Shown: in pieces, positions 1 through 5,743 of the stretch
Layout of the letters: each line of letters begins with the position of its first letter
Numbering within the stretch: position 1 is the first letter of the stretch
Assembly: GCA_025350365.1 (NCBI GenBank)
Contig: JANXXY010000043.1
Span: forward strand, 1 to 5,909
Direction of reading: 5' to 3'
DNA length: 5,909 bases
DNA from: Bacteroidales bacterium
GTDB taxonomy: Bacteria; Bacteroidota; Bacteroidia; Bacteroidales; JAAUTT01
The notes under the pieces: generated by a model
The model's input: the letters and a program-made list of their open reading frames with translations, nothing else
Database searches by the model: none
What the model was told of the DNA's origin: nothing
Translations under genes and position numbers: made by a program

Positions 1-50
1 ATTTGGAAATTTGAAAAAGATTTGGAAATTTGAAGATTTGAAGATGGAAG
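1..50. repeat. Short direct repeats of TTTGAA type at the left edge
   Basis: The 15-mer ATTTGGAAATTTGAA occurs exactly at 1-15 and again at 20-34, a 19-base period. ATTTGAAG is then tandemly repeated at 28-35 and 36-43, and a decayed copy (ATGGAAG) follows at 44-50. The window starts inside the repeat, so its true left boundary is unknown. No reading frame or RNA gene is recognisable here. Such low-complexity AT-rich repeats are, from memory, common between genes in some Bacteroidota; their function is unknown. Confidence 0.8.
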
Positions 51-130
51 AAAAACATTAATCTAAGGGTTATTTACTCGTTTTCAAATTCTCACATTTA
101 TCAAATCTTCAAATTATTTCATCTTCAAAT
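27..130. repeat. Inverted repeat flanking the leader of the first gene
   Basis: AATTTGAAGATTTGA at 27-41 is the exact reverse complement of 101-115, a 15-bp match with a 59-base spacer. The overlapping 11-mer at 36-46 is also inverted exactly at 120-130 (CATCTTCAAAT). A shorter inverted copy, TTCAAATT, lies at 83-90. The left and right halves therefore carry the same TTTGAAG-type unit in opposite orientation. A transcript could fold into a long AU-rich stem, but there is no U-tract that would make it a standard terminator. Confidence 0.75.
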
Positions 131-137
131 CATTTAT

Positions 138-146
138 TAAACTTTG
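138..146 (+). promoter_or_regulatory. Possible -7 box before the first gene
   Basis: TAAACTTTG resembles the Bacteroidota -7 element TAnnTTTG but has three bases instead of two between TA and TTTG. No TTG element is present about 20 bases upstream. A start just downstream would leave a leader of only a few A-rich bases before the ATG at 160. This is a weak call made from pattern alone. Confidence 0.25.
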
Positions 147-159
147 ATAAAAAAAACTT

Positions 160-459
160 ATGGCCATTAATCCTCATCATACCATCGAAGAACTTAACGG
201 AATACGTTGTTCAGTTGTTGAAAAAAAAGTTGCTGAAAACAGAGCATTTTATATCACCCGGATTTTGGAAAGCAATGGTTATAAGGTTATTTCAGTTACA
301 GACGAAAATGGCTTAGTAACAATTGGGGTTACCGATATTTTATTCAATCCAGTGCATGCCTTGTACAGCCGGTCGTTGAAAATGGTGGATGGCTCTTTGG
401 TGACTCCTGCCATCTGGAACGACAAATATCAGGAGGAAGGGTTTTACTGGAATTACTAA
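160..459 (+). CDS. Small conserved Bacteroidota-type protein of unknown function (99 aa)
   Basis: This is a complete frame from ATG to TAA. The leader is A-rich (eight A's shortly before the start) with no Shine-Dalgarno sequence, which is normal for this phylum. The N-terminus MAINPHHTIEELNG, the phrase CSVVEKKV (C17 is the only cysteine), the central IGVTDILFNPVHAL and a C-terminal aromatic stretch match, from memory, a small uncharacterised Bacteroidota family. Members I recall carry a longer, proline-rich insert in the middle; here that segment is short (about residues 42-53). There is no signal peptide or membrane segment, so it is probably cytoplasmic. The pattern of a strand, a helix and then VxxIGVTDxxFNP suggests a small alpha/beta fold. 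It converges with the hydrolase gene across 61 bases, with no clear terminator between them. No function can be assigned. Confidence 0.85.
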   Translation: MAINPHHTIEELNGIRCSVVEKKVAENRAFYITRILESNGYKVISVTDENGLVTIGVTDILFNPVHALYSRSLKMVDGSLVTPAIWNDKYQEEGFYWNY

Positions 460-520
460 CACTGGTTACCAATATAATAACTTTAAATTAATGTGCATGA
501 ACCCTCGCTCTTGATAAAAC

Positions 521-1894
521 TCAATTTCCTATTCTCGCAGCTTTCACCGTTTTTGCCGAAAGCTCTTTCATTTTCGAACTATCAGAAAAGCCTAATTTTA
601 AAGCAATAGCAAGATTTTCAGCTGCTTTCTTTGATTTATTTTGTTTATCGAATAGTAAAGACTTAAAAAAGTAGCAATCAGGATTTTTTGGTTCAGCCAC
701 CTGGTAAACGTCCAAGCACTTTTCAGCTGTTGAATAATCGCCCGAATTAATAGCCCTGGCGGTATAGGAATAACATACAATACCCAGAAACCCTATTACC
801 CTGCTATACATTTGGCGGTTTAGCGAATCTTTTTCGTGAGCTATCCTGTCCTTTAATGAGTTTATTTCATTCGTCCACCACGTAACATTCTGAATGGTTA
901 AATTTTGCATATATGCATCGCGCAATTTCAGCTCTGTAAATTTCACCTTTTCTTCCTTTTGCTTTTCAAGACCATATTCCTTCATCTCTTGTATGGATTC
1001 GAGCTTTTTTCGAAGCCTTTTTATGTTGTATAGTCCGTCAAGTTCAGCAATACCGTTTCTACATCCATTGGCCGCAGAAATAAACTGTCCCGATGCCAGC
1101 AGTTGTTCAGTTTGCACTAAAATATCGTCGTGAATTTGTTTCAAAAATTGTTTATCTGTGGAAATTAGTTTGTCGCGCATGGCATTAATGTTAAACCATG
1201 CAACAGCCTGGTTTATAAACGTTACCGGTGGCCAGGTATGCCCACCATCAAATGAGGTTACCAGATGCCGCCAGTCAGTTTGATCCAACGGCTTCGAAAT
1301 TGCCACAACCTCGTCATAATTAAAATCATGCTTCCCGGCAATCGCATAAATTTCAAATTTCCTTGGTGCGATCAATGGATCGAAACCAGGCAAACCGGCG
1401 CTGCATGTAATAATGCCTCTTACTTTAGCTGATGATAAAGCCAAAGAAGATGCCACTCTCCCACCTCCGGAAAAACCAGCAACATAAATACGACTTTCAT
1501 CAACCGGATAACGTTTAAGAACATCGGCAAACAACGCGTCAGTGATTGCAGTGAGATTTTGAATTCCATTTTTCGAATTATTCGATCCCGCCACAATGTA
1601 GCCATATCGTTCTGCAGCTTCTTTACCATTTTCAACAGCCAAAATTCCGCTCCCGTGCGGGTCGAACATAAATATCACCGGCCATTTTTTCTTGTTGTTG
1701 TACCCCGTCGGAAGGTACAATTCGTAAGATTGAGTTGTATCGGCCAACTCCGCCACATGCTGTATTTTATTAAAAGTAAGAGGTTTATTCGATTGGGTGA
1801 GTGTATTGCCATCGCACGAATAGAGACAAAGTGCCAGAATTAATATATACCAAATATAAGTTGATCTGAGAAATAGATATAGTTTAATTTTCAT
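521..1894 (-). CDS. Alpha/beta-hydrolase (esterase-like) lipoprotein with a helical, TPR-like C-terminal half
   Basis: Numbering is from the preferred ATG at 1894 (457 aa). Residues 1-26 form a signal sequence ending in the lipobox L-Y-S-C, so Cys27 is the likely lipidated residue and the mature protein is anchored in the envelope. The hydrolase domain spans about residues 45-237. It shows YELYLPTGY, an oxyanion-type FDPHGSG (77-83), the nucleophile elbow GFSGGG with Ser142, a likely acid Asp190 in AGKHDF and His219 in GGHTWPP. This resembles the PHB-depolymerase/LpqC-like or dienelactone-hydrolase-like esterases. Residues 240-377 are helical and charged. Residues about 381-442 contain a TPR-like pair (AINSGDYSTAEKCL, then SKKAAENLAIALKLG). 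An in-frame ATG at 1948 would add 18 residues and place a polar stretch before the signal; a possible -7 box at 1953-1960 would put the RNA start at or near it, which favours 1894. The substrate is unknown, probably an ester in a glycan or peptide-like polymer. Confidence 0.85.
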   Translation of the reverse strand: MKIKLYLFLRSTYIWYILILALCLYSCDGNTLTQSNKPLTFNKIQHVAELADTTQSYELYLPTGYNNKKKWPVIFMFDPHGSGILAVENGKEAAERYGYIVAGSNNSKNGIQNLTAITDALFADVLKRYPVDESRIYVAGFSGGGRVASSLALSSAKVRGIITCSAGLPGFDPLIAPRKFEIYAIAGKHDFNYDEVVAISKPLDQTDWRHLVTSFDGGHTWPPVTFINQAVAWFNINAMRDKLISTDKQFLKQIHDDILVQTEQLLASGQFISAANGCRNGIAELDGLYNIKRLRKKLESIQEMKEYGLEKQKEEKVKFTELKLRDAYMQNLTIQNVTWWTNEINSLKDRIAHEKDSLNRQMYSRVIGFLGIVCYSYTARAINSGDYSTAEKCLDVYQVAEPKNPDCYFFKSLLFDKQNKSKKAAENLAIALKLGFSDSSKMKELSAKTVKAARIGN

Positions 1895-1906
1895 GATTTT
1901 ACCATT

Positions 1907-1918
1907 GTGATTTATCAC
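1907..1918. promoter_or_regulatory. Small palindrome in the hydrolase leader
   Basis: GTGAT-TT-ATCAC has five-base perfect arms around TT. It lies 13 bases upstream of the preferred hydrolase start (1894), or inside the frame if the 1948 start is used. It could be a half-turn operator or chance; the arms are short and nothing else supports it. Confidence 0.15.
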
Positions 1919-1952
1919 GAGAAAATTAATGATTTTTTTTTGATTCATGATC

Positions 1953-1960
1953 CAATATTA
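1953..1960 (-). promoter_or_regulatory. Possible -7 promoter box for the hydrolase gene
   Basis: On the minus strand this reads TAATATTG, matching five of the six fixed positions of the Bacteroidota -7 element TAnnTTTG. A TTTC, rather than TTTG, lies roughly 20 bases further upstream. Transcription would begin around 1946-1948, giving a leader of about 52 bases to the ATG at 1894 and leaving the alternative ATG at 1948 essentially leaderless. Confidence 0.35.
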
Positions 1961-1982
1961 GAGTGAGATAAAGTCCGGAATG

Positions 1983-2018
1983 AAAATTATGATCAATATT
2001 TTGAAACTTTTTTGAAAC
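1983..2018. promoter_or_regulatory. Divergent regulatory region with interrupted palindrome and 11-base-spaced direct repeat
   Basis: Positions 1983-2002 form a 20-base interrupted palindrome centred on TGATCA, with eight of ten positions pairing. TTTTGAAAC occurs at 1999-2007 and again at 2010-2018, a spacing of 11 bases, so both copies lie on nearly the same face of the helix. The region sits between the divergently transcribed hydrolase and YfiR-like genes and could hold operators for either. TATTTTG at 1997-2003 resembles a -7 box with one base missing. No promoter for the YfiR-like gene can be assigned with confidence. Confidence 0.3.
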
Positions 2019-2066
2019 CTCTAAGAAAAACCCTCGTTAAAGAAGGAAAATAGAAGATAAAATAAG

Positions 2067-2573
2067 ATGAAAAAAGGTGCTTTATTAGGTATGTTAATTT
2101 TAGGTATAGTAGTTGGAATAAAAGCGCAAAGTGCAACAAAATATCAAGCGCTATTTGTTTACAATTTTACAAGATTTATTGAATGGCCTTCCAATAATTC
2201 GTCAGAATTTGTAATCGGAGTACTTGGGAAATCATCCATTTATAACGAATTGCAGACCTTAGCTTCCGCAAAAAAAGTTGGTAATCAAACAATTGTAATA
2301 AAGCAATTTTCAAATTCAAGTGAAGTGGTGACATGCCAGATATTATTTGTTTCCAATGAGGTAGTATCTCAGATATCGCAAATGGCTGCCTCATTTCAAA
2401 ACAAAAATACACTTATCATCACCGATCGTGCCGGATCAACAGGTAAAGGAGCTGGCATAAATTTTGTAAATGCCGATGGAAAACAAAGATTTGAAATTAG
2501 CAAATCGAATGTTGATAAAACCGGATTGAAAGTGAATAAGCAATTGCTTGATATGGCTATGACTACCGATTAA
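2067..2573 (+). CDS. YfiR/HmsC-like (DUF4154) secreted protein
   Basis: This 168-residue frame has a signal peptide of about 20 residues (MKKGALLGML, then a hydrophobic core ending GIKA before Q21), so the product is periplasmic. The family signature near the mature N-terminus is clear: KYQALFVYNFTRFIEWP (25-41), equivalent to the usual xxFLYNFxxFxxWP. The C-terminal signature is also present: GINFVNADGKQRFEISKS, then TGLKVNKQLLDMA (about 128-164). The length is normal. In Pseudomonas aeruginosa, YfiR is a periplasmic repressor of the diguanylate cyclase YfiN and is stabilised by disulfides. Here the only cysteine is Cys90, so that disulfide control cannot apply. No cyclase or OmpA-like YfiB partner is encoded nearby. 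The gene is monocistronic, ending 15 bases before a strong hairpin terminator. Family membership is well supported; the role in this organism is unknown. Confidence 0.9.
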   Translation: MKKGALLGMLILGIVVGIKAQSATKYQALFVYNFTRFIEWPSNNSSEFVIGVLGKSSIYNELQTLASAKKVGNQTIVIKQFSNSSEVVTCQILFVSNEVVSQISQMAASFQNKNTLIITDRAGSTGKGAGINFVNADGKQRFEISKSNVDKTGLKVNKQLLDMAMTTD

Positions 2574-2588
2574 GGTTATATTAAAACG

Positions 2589-2634
2589 ACAAATAAAAAG
2601 CCTTGCGGTACAACCGTTGAGGCTTTTTATTTGT
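2589..2634. terminator. Bidirectional intrinsic terminator
   Basis: ACAAATAAAAAGCCT (2589-2603) and AGGCTTTTTATTTGT (2620-2634) form a perfect 15-bp stem with a 16-base loop. The loop contains a further CGGT-ACA-ACCG mini-stem. The G/C-rich top of the stem is followed by a T-rich run on both strands. It can therefore stop the YfiR-like gene (ending 2573) on the plus strand and the small RHH-like gene (ending 2651) on the minus strand, which converge here. Confidence 0.92.
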
Positions 2635-2650
2635 ACATAGGGTTTTATTG

Positions 2651-2881
2651 TTAATATTTTGTAAACAGCTTCAATTGCGAATCATCCCAAAGGGTAGGAT
2701 AATCATCGCTGAATTTTTTCAACACTGCTGAAATAATCGATTCACGCATAAACTGAGATTTATTCTCAACGCTATACTTCTTACAATAGCCGTTAATAGC
2801 CGTTAATTCTTTATTATTGAATAATATAACTTTGCTATTTACGCGTTTGAGATCTGGTTCTTTATGATATTTTCGTTTCAC
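2651..2881 (-). CDS. Small ribbon-helix-helix-like protein (76 aa)
   Basis: The frame starts at a GTG (2881-2879) and ends in TAA. No ATG lies upstream in the open part of the frame (a stop is at 2920-2918), and the next internal Met is too late, so GTG is the likely start. The N-terminus is basic (MKRKYHK), followed by a short strand (SKVILFNN, 16-23) and two helices: KELTAINGYCKKYSV (24-38) and NKSQFMRESIISAVLKKF (40-57). This order fits a ribbon-helix-helix DNA-binding fold such as in CopG/Arc-type regulators or antitoxins. The tail, with YPTLW and a terminal LKLF, could bind a partner. No toxin gene adjoins it. It lies 112 bases downstream of the flippase gene on the same strand, with only a weak AT-rich hairpin (2962-2979) between them, so co-transcription is possible. 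Target and role are unknown; the fold is inferred by eye. Confidence 0.75.
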   Translation of the reverse strand: MKRKYHKEPDLKRVNSKVILFNNKELTAINGYCKKYSVENKSQFMRESIISAVLKKFSDDYPTLWDDSQLKLFTKY

Positions 2882-2993
2882 GGAATTTAAGTTTTTATAT
2901 GGCTTATATCGTTGATGCTAAGTTGGTGCATTTGTTCGAAATATCGCATAAATCTAACCTGTAAGTTATTAAAAACTTATTAACAATTGCCAT

Positions 2994-4445
2994 CTACATC
3001 TGCCGCAAATAGTGCACAATTGTCTGTTTTGCCTGATTTACAGGAAGAATCCCAACAACCATTCCAAAAATGCAAATGACACCAGCGGAAACGATTACAC
3101 CTAGCACCATTTTGTCGGTATAATAGTGAATAAAAAATGTGGCAGGTGCTGAAAACAAAAGCAGATAAACATATTTAAGAAAATCCGACCTCTTAAAGCG
3201 AAATAACCCGGAGTAATGACATAAAACAATTTGAAGAATGCAGACAATTGTTTGAGTTACCAAACATGATATTGCCGCGCCTCTGGCTTCAAAAGCCGGA
3301 ATTAACAGTAAGTTTAATGCCACATTTATAACAACTGCAAAGATGGCGACATAGTTCAATTGTTTTAACATTCCTTTCGCAGTTAGCAAAGTACCAAAAA
3401 TATACGATATAGAAATTGGAATAAATCCCAAAATAAGTATGGCAAACACTTTAACAGAATGATTTTCAGTTTCGCTATACAACAATTTCATAATTGGTGC
3501 ACTATAAGCAAATAATGATATGGAAGAGGCCACCGATATGACAAATAATATTGAAAATGAAAAATACGCTAATGGCCGAACATCATCACCCTTTCCTATC
3601 ATTCGGGAAAACATTGGAAATAAAAGGGCCGGAAAAAGGTAAGCAAACATAGTAAGTGCATCGAGGATGCGAAATGATTGTGCATAAATACCGGCTTCCT
3701 TCATTCCGTTAGGTAATAAACGTTCCAGCAGAATACTATCTGCACGGTTATAAACGGTCATAAAAAAAATCAGGATGGCAAATGGAAGGCTTTTCAAAAT
3801 AATTTTTCTGGTAACACTCCATTGAAAAATAACTTTTATGCCTTTTGATTTTAGCAAAAGAATCGATAACACAACGAAACAGGTAATAATATAAGAAACT
3901 GACTGAATGTAAGCAAACCATTCGATTTTAAAGCGTGTACCAAAAACATGCCCCCACAATGCCAGACTGCAAAGTGCAATCATAATTGTTCGGTCCAAAA
4001 CAGAAAGGATACTATCAGTTGTGTAAAACTGCATACCACTAATGTTCGAACGTAGATACAAAATAAAAGATGACAAAAACTGATTAATTATCAGTATAAA
4101 GAGTAACCCTATTTGTCTTTTTTCGTATCCAAGCAACAAAGCGGCTATTAGTGTAACACCTGCATATAATAGTCCTAAAATAAACCTGATTACTGCAATA
4201 TGGCTTATATAAAACTGTACTTTTGATGCGTCGATCGAAAGATTACGATTGTTGTAATTTGTAATTCCTAAATCGAGTAGAATATTAAAAAGTAAAGTGA
4301 AATTAAATAGTGAAAAGAAAAGTCCATATTCAGAACTTCCAACCATATTTTGAACGGTTCTGTCGATTCCGAATACCCAAAACGGTTTTATTAAAAGATT
4401 AAGAATTAAAAGAAGAAGGAGGTTTGTAAAAAACTTTCTTTTCAA
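2994..4445 (-). CDS. Wzx-type polysaccharide flippase (MOP/PST family), 483 aa
   Basis: The protein is highly hydrophobic, with about 14 predicted membrane helices (first about 8-26, last about 447-468), the number typical of the MOP-superfamily polysaccharide transporters. Characteristic stretches are the N-terminal LIKPFWVFGIDRTVQN, then EYGLFFSLFNFTLLFNILLDLGI-type sequence, and YNRADSILLERL near the seventh helix, followed by the FPALLFPMFSRM region. Members move undecaprenyl-linked sugar repeat units across the inner membrane for O-antigen, capsule or exopolysaccharide assembly. The start is a TTG at 4445-4443: the frame is open only to a stop at 4469-4467, contains no upstream ATG, and the MKRKFFTNLL N-terminus fits the family. 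A clean -7 box lies 24-32 bases upstream of the start. It is divergent from a GT4 transferase, a natural partner in the same pathway. Which glycan it carries cannot be told. Confidence 0.9.
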   Translation of the reverse strand: MKRKFFTNLLLLLILNLLIKPFWVFGIDRTVQNMVGSSEYGLFFSLFNFTLLFNILLDLGITNYNNRNLSIDASKVQFYISHIAVIRFILGLLYAGVTLIAALLLGYEKRQIGLLFILIINQFLSSFILYLRSNISGMQFYTTDSILSVLDRTIMIALCSLALWGHVFGTRFKIEWFAYIQSVSYIITCFVVLSILLLKSKGIKVIFQWSVTRKIILKSLPFAILIFFMTVYNRADSILLERLLPNGMKEAGIYAQSFRILDALTMFAYLFPALLFPMFSRMIGKGDDVRPLAYFSFSILFVISVASSISLFAYSAPIMKLLYSETENHSVKVFAILILGFIPISISYIFGTLLTAKGMLKQLNYVAIFAVVINVALNLLLIPAFEARGAAISCLVTQTIVCILQIVLCHYSGLFRFKRSDFLKYVYLLLFSAPATFFIHYYTDKMVLGVIVSAGVICIFGMVVGILPVNQAKQTIVHYLRQM

Positions 4446-4469
4446 ATTGCAAGAATATAGTTTATTTTA

Positions 4470-4477
4470 CAAAGTTA
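4470..4477 (-). promoter_or_regulatory. -7 promoter box of the flippase gene
   Basis: On the minus strand this reads TAACTTTG, a perfect match to the Bacteroidota -7 element TAnnTTTG. A TTG lies 23 bases upstream (4503-4501), slightly further than the usual spacing of about 20. Transcription would begin some 15-20 bases before the TTG start codon, a short leader typical of the phylum. Confidence 0.55.
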
Positions 4478-4503
4478 ATTTTTTTTTGATTAGCCTCGCT
4501 CAA

Positions 4504-4517
4504 TATGAAGATTCATA
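4504..4517. promoter_or_regulatory. Operator-like palindrome between flippase and glycosyltransferase genes
   Basis: TATGAA-GA-TTCATA has perfect six-base arms around a two-base spacer. It lies about 26 bases upstream of the flippase -7 box and upstream of the possible transferase promoter. This is where a dimeric regulator could act on both divergent genes. No regulator is identified. Confidence 0.35.
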
Positions 4518-4537
4518 CAAATACGGAAAGCCTTGTT

Positions 4538-4569
4538 TTTGCTGACCTTGTACCGAATTTTACGTCTTG
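4538..4569 (+). promoter_or_regulatory. Possible promoter of the glycosyltransferase gene
   Basis: TTTG at 4538-4541 is followed, 19 bases later, by TACGTCTTG at 4561-4569. This approximates the Bacteroidota TTTG/TAnnTTTG arrangement, with one extra base and one mismatch in the -7 element. Transcription would start near 4575, leaving a leader of about 35 bases that contains the small hairpin at 4585-4599. Confidence 0.25.
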
Positions 4570-4584
4570 TTTTTTTAAGGCTGA

Positions 4585-4599
4585 TTTAGCAGGGCTAAA
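4585..4599 (+). promoter_or_regulatory. Small hairpin just upstream of the glycosyltransferase start
   Basis: TTTAGC-AGG-GCTAAA has perfect six-base arms and a three-base loop, ending 12 bases before the ATG at 4612. In the transcript it would sit close to the ribosome-binding region and could affect initiation. It is too weak for a terminator and has no U-tract. Chance is a fair alternative. Confidence 0.25.
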
Positions 4600-4611
4600 A
4601 TAAGTAATAAC

Positions 4612-5739
4612 ATGAAAATTGCAGTCAACACCCGTTTGTTACTGAAAGACAAACTAGAAGGCATCGGTTGGTTTACCTTCGAAAATTTAAAACGAATTAC
4701 AGTTAATCACCCTGAGCATGAGTTCTATTTTCTGTTTGACAGAAAATTTTCTGATGAGTTTATCTTCTCAAAAAATGTGCATGCGATAATAGTCTCACCA
4801 CCTTCAAGGCATCCGTTATTATGGATTGCATGGTTCGAATACTCAATACCAAAAATTTTAAAAAAATTAGATATCGACCTGTTCGTCTCTCCTGATGGCT
4901 ACTTAAGCCTTCGAACTGAAGTCCCACAACTAGCCGTAATTCACGATATTAATTTCTATCACCGTCCCAAAGATCTACCGCTTTCATCCAGATTATATTA
5001 CCAGTACTATTTTCCGAAATTTGCAAAAAAAGCAAAACGCATTGTTACTGTTTCCGAATTCTCCAAAAAGGATATTTGTTTCAGTTACCACATTTCGCCC
5101 AAAAAAGTAGATGTTGTTTATAATGGAGCTAATTCGATTTTTCATTCACTCACCCCGGATGAAATAAAAGCAACAAAAGATAAGTATTCTTCAGGATCCG
5201 ATTATTTTTTGTTTGTCGGTTCCCTTCATCCCCGCAAAAATGTAAGCGGGTTGCTGAATGCCTTCGATCTTTTTATTTCGCAACACCGTACTGATCACAA
5301 AGTGGTTATTGTAGGAGAAAAAATGTTTTTTACTGCTGAGCTGGATCAAACGTATAACCAGATGCGATTTGGCGACGATGTTCTTTTCACCGGAAGATTG
5401 GATATAAATGAACTTAAAAATGTTTTCGGAGCCGCTACAGCACTAGTTTTTGTGCCATTTTTTGAAGGTTTTGGAATACCCATTGTTGAAGCCATGTACT
5501 CCGGAATACCTGTGATATGTTCACACTGTACTTCTTTACCGGAAGTTGCCGGCGATGCTGCACTTTATGTAAATCCGTTGGATGTAGAAGCTATTGCTGA
5601 AGCTATGCATAAGATATCGTCCGATCCAAATTTACGAAACGAATTAATAGCCAAAGGCAAAGCACAACGGGAAAAATTTAGCTGGGACTCGTCTGCCGAA
5701 AAGCTATGGGCTTCGATTGAAAAATGTCTGATACCGTAA
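4612..5739 (+). CDS. GT4-family glycosyltransferase, 375 aa
   Basis: This is a complete GT-B enzyme of normal length. The N-terminal acceptor domain begins MKIAVNTRLLL with a glycine-containing EGIGWFTFENL loop (16-26). HDINFYHRP (111-119) and RIVTVSEFSKKDI (143-155) are typical of the family, as is VVYNGA (168-173) at the domain junction. The C-terminal donor-nucleotide domain starts with YFLFVGSLHPRKN (198-210). It holds the diagnostic E-x7-E motif, FEGFGIPIVEA, with Glu285 and Glu293, followed by SLPEVAGDAALYVNP (308-322). The family retains anomeric configuration and commonly transfers mannose, glucose or related sugars from a nucleotide donor. It is soluble or membrane-associated at the cytoplasmic face. 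Facing away from a Wzx-type flippase, it most likely builds a lipid-linked surface-glycan repeat unit. Donor and acceptor cannot be read from sequence. The gene ends four bases before a tandem-repeat array, with no hairpin terminator seen. Confidence 0.93.
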   Translation: MKIAVNTRLLLKDKLEGIGWFTFENLKRITVNHPEHEFYFLFDRKFSDEFIFSKNVHAIIVSPPSRHPLLWIAWFEYSIPKILKKLDIDLFVSPDGYLSLRTEVPQLAVIHDINFYHRPKDLPLSSRLYYQYYFPKFAKKAKRIVTVSEFSKKDICFSYHISPKKVDVVYNGANSIFHSLTPDEIKATKDKYSSGSDYFLFVGSLHPRKNVSGLLNAFDLFISQHRTDHKVVIVGEKMFFTAELDQTYNQMRFGDDVLFTGRLDINELKNVFGAATALVFVPFFEGFGIPIVEAMYSGIPVICSHCTSLPEVAGDAALYVNPLDVEAIAEAMHKISSDPNLRNELIAKGKAQREKFSWDSSAEKLWASIEKCLIP

Positions 5740-5743
5740 ATTA

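Noticed and set aside
460..520. Terminator between the convergent first gene and the hydrolase gene
   Set aside because: Only a TGGT-T-ACCA palindrome (463-471) is present. A one-base loop cannot form a hairpin, and there is no T-tract.
598..780. A 60-residue minus-strand frame inside the hydrolase gene
   Set aside because: It overlaps the TPR-like coding region in another frame and has no family features.
894..1133. A plus-strand frame antisense to the hydrolase gene
   Set aside because: It is a Ser/Phe/Cys-rich shadow of a charged helical coding region, with no leader or domain.
1559..1843. A 94-residue plus-strand frame antisense to the hydrolase N-terminal domain
   Set aside because: It overlaps the signal and catalytic region of a protein with an intact triad and has no recognisable features.
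2176..2412. A minus-strand frame inside the YfiR-like gene
   Set aside because: It is antisense to a clearly coding, family-matched gene.
2785..2804. Tandem duplication of AATAGCCGTT within the RHH-like gene, considered as a possible frameshifting duplication
   Set aside because: The frame reads sensibly on both sides (ELTAINGYCKKY) and fits a continuous first helix, so no frameshift is indicated.
2899..2964. A 21-codon plus-strand frame (MAYIVDAKLVHL...) in the spacer between the flippase and RHH-like genes
   Set aside because: It is short, opposite to both neighbours, has no promoter or leader signal, and such frames are expected by chance.
2962..2979. Terminator after the flippase gene
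   Set aside because: TAAGTT-ATTAAA-AACTTA is only a six-bp, AT-rich stem, too weak to call a terminator; noted only as a weak hairpin.
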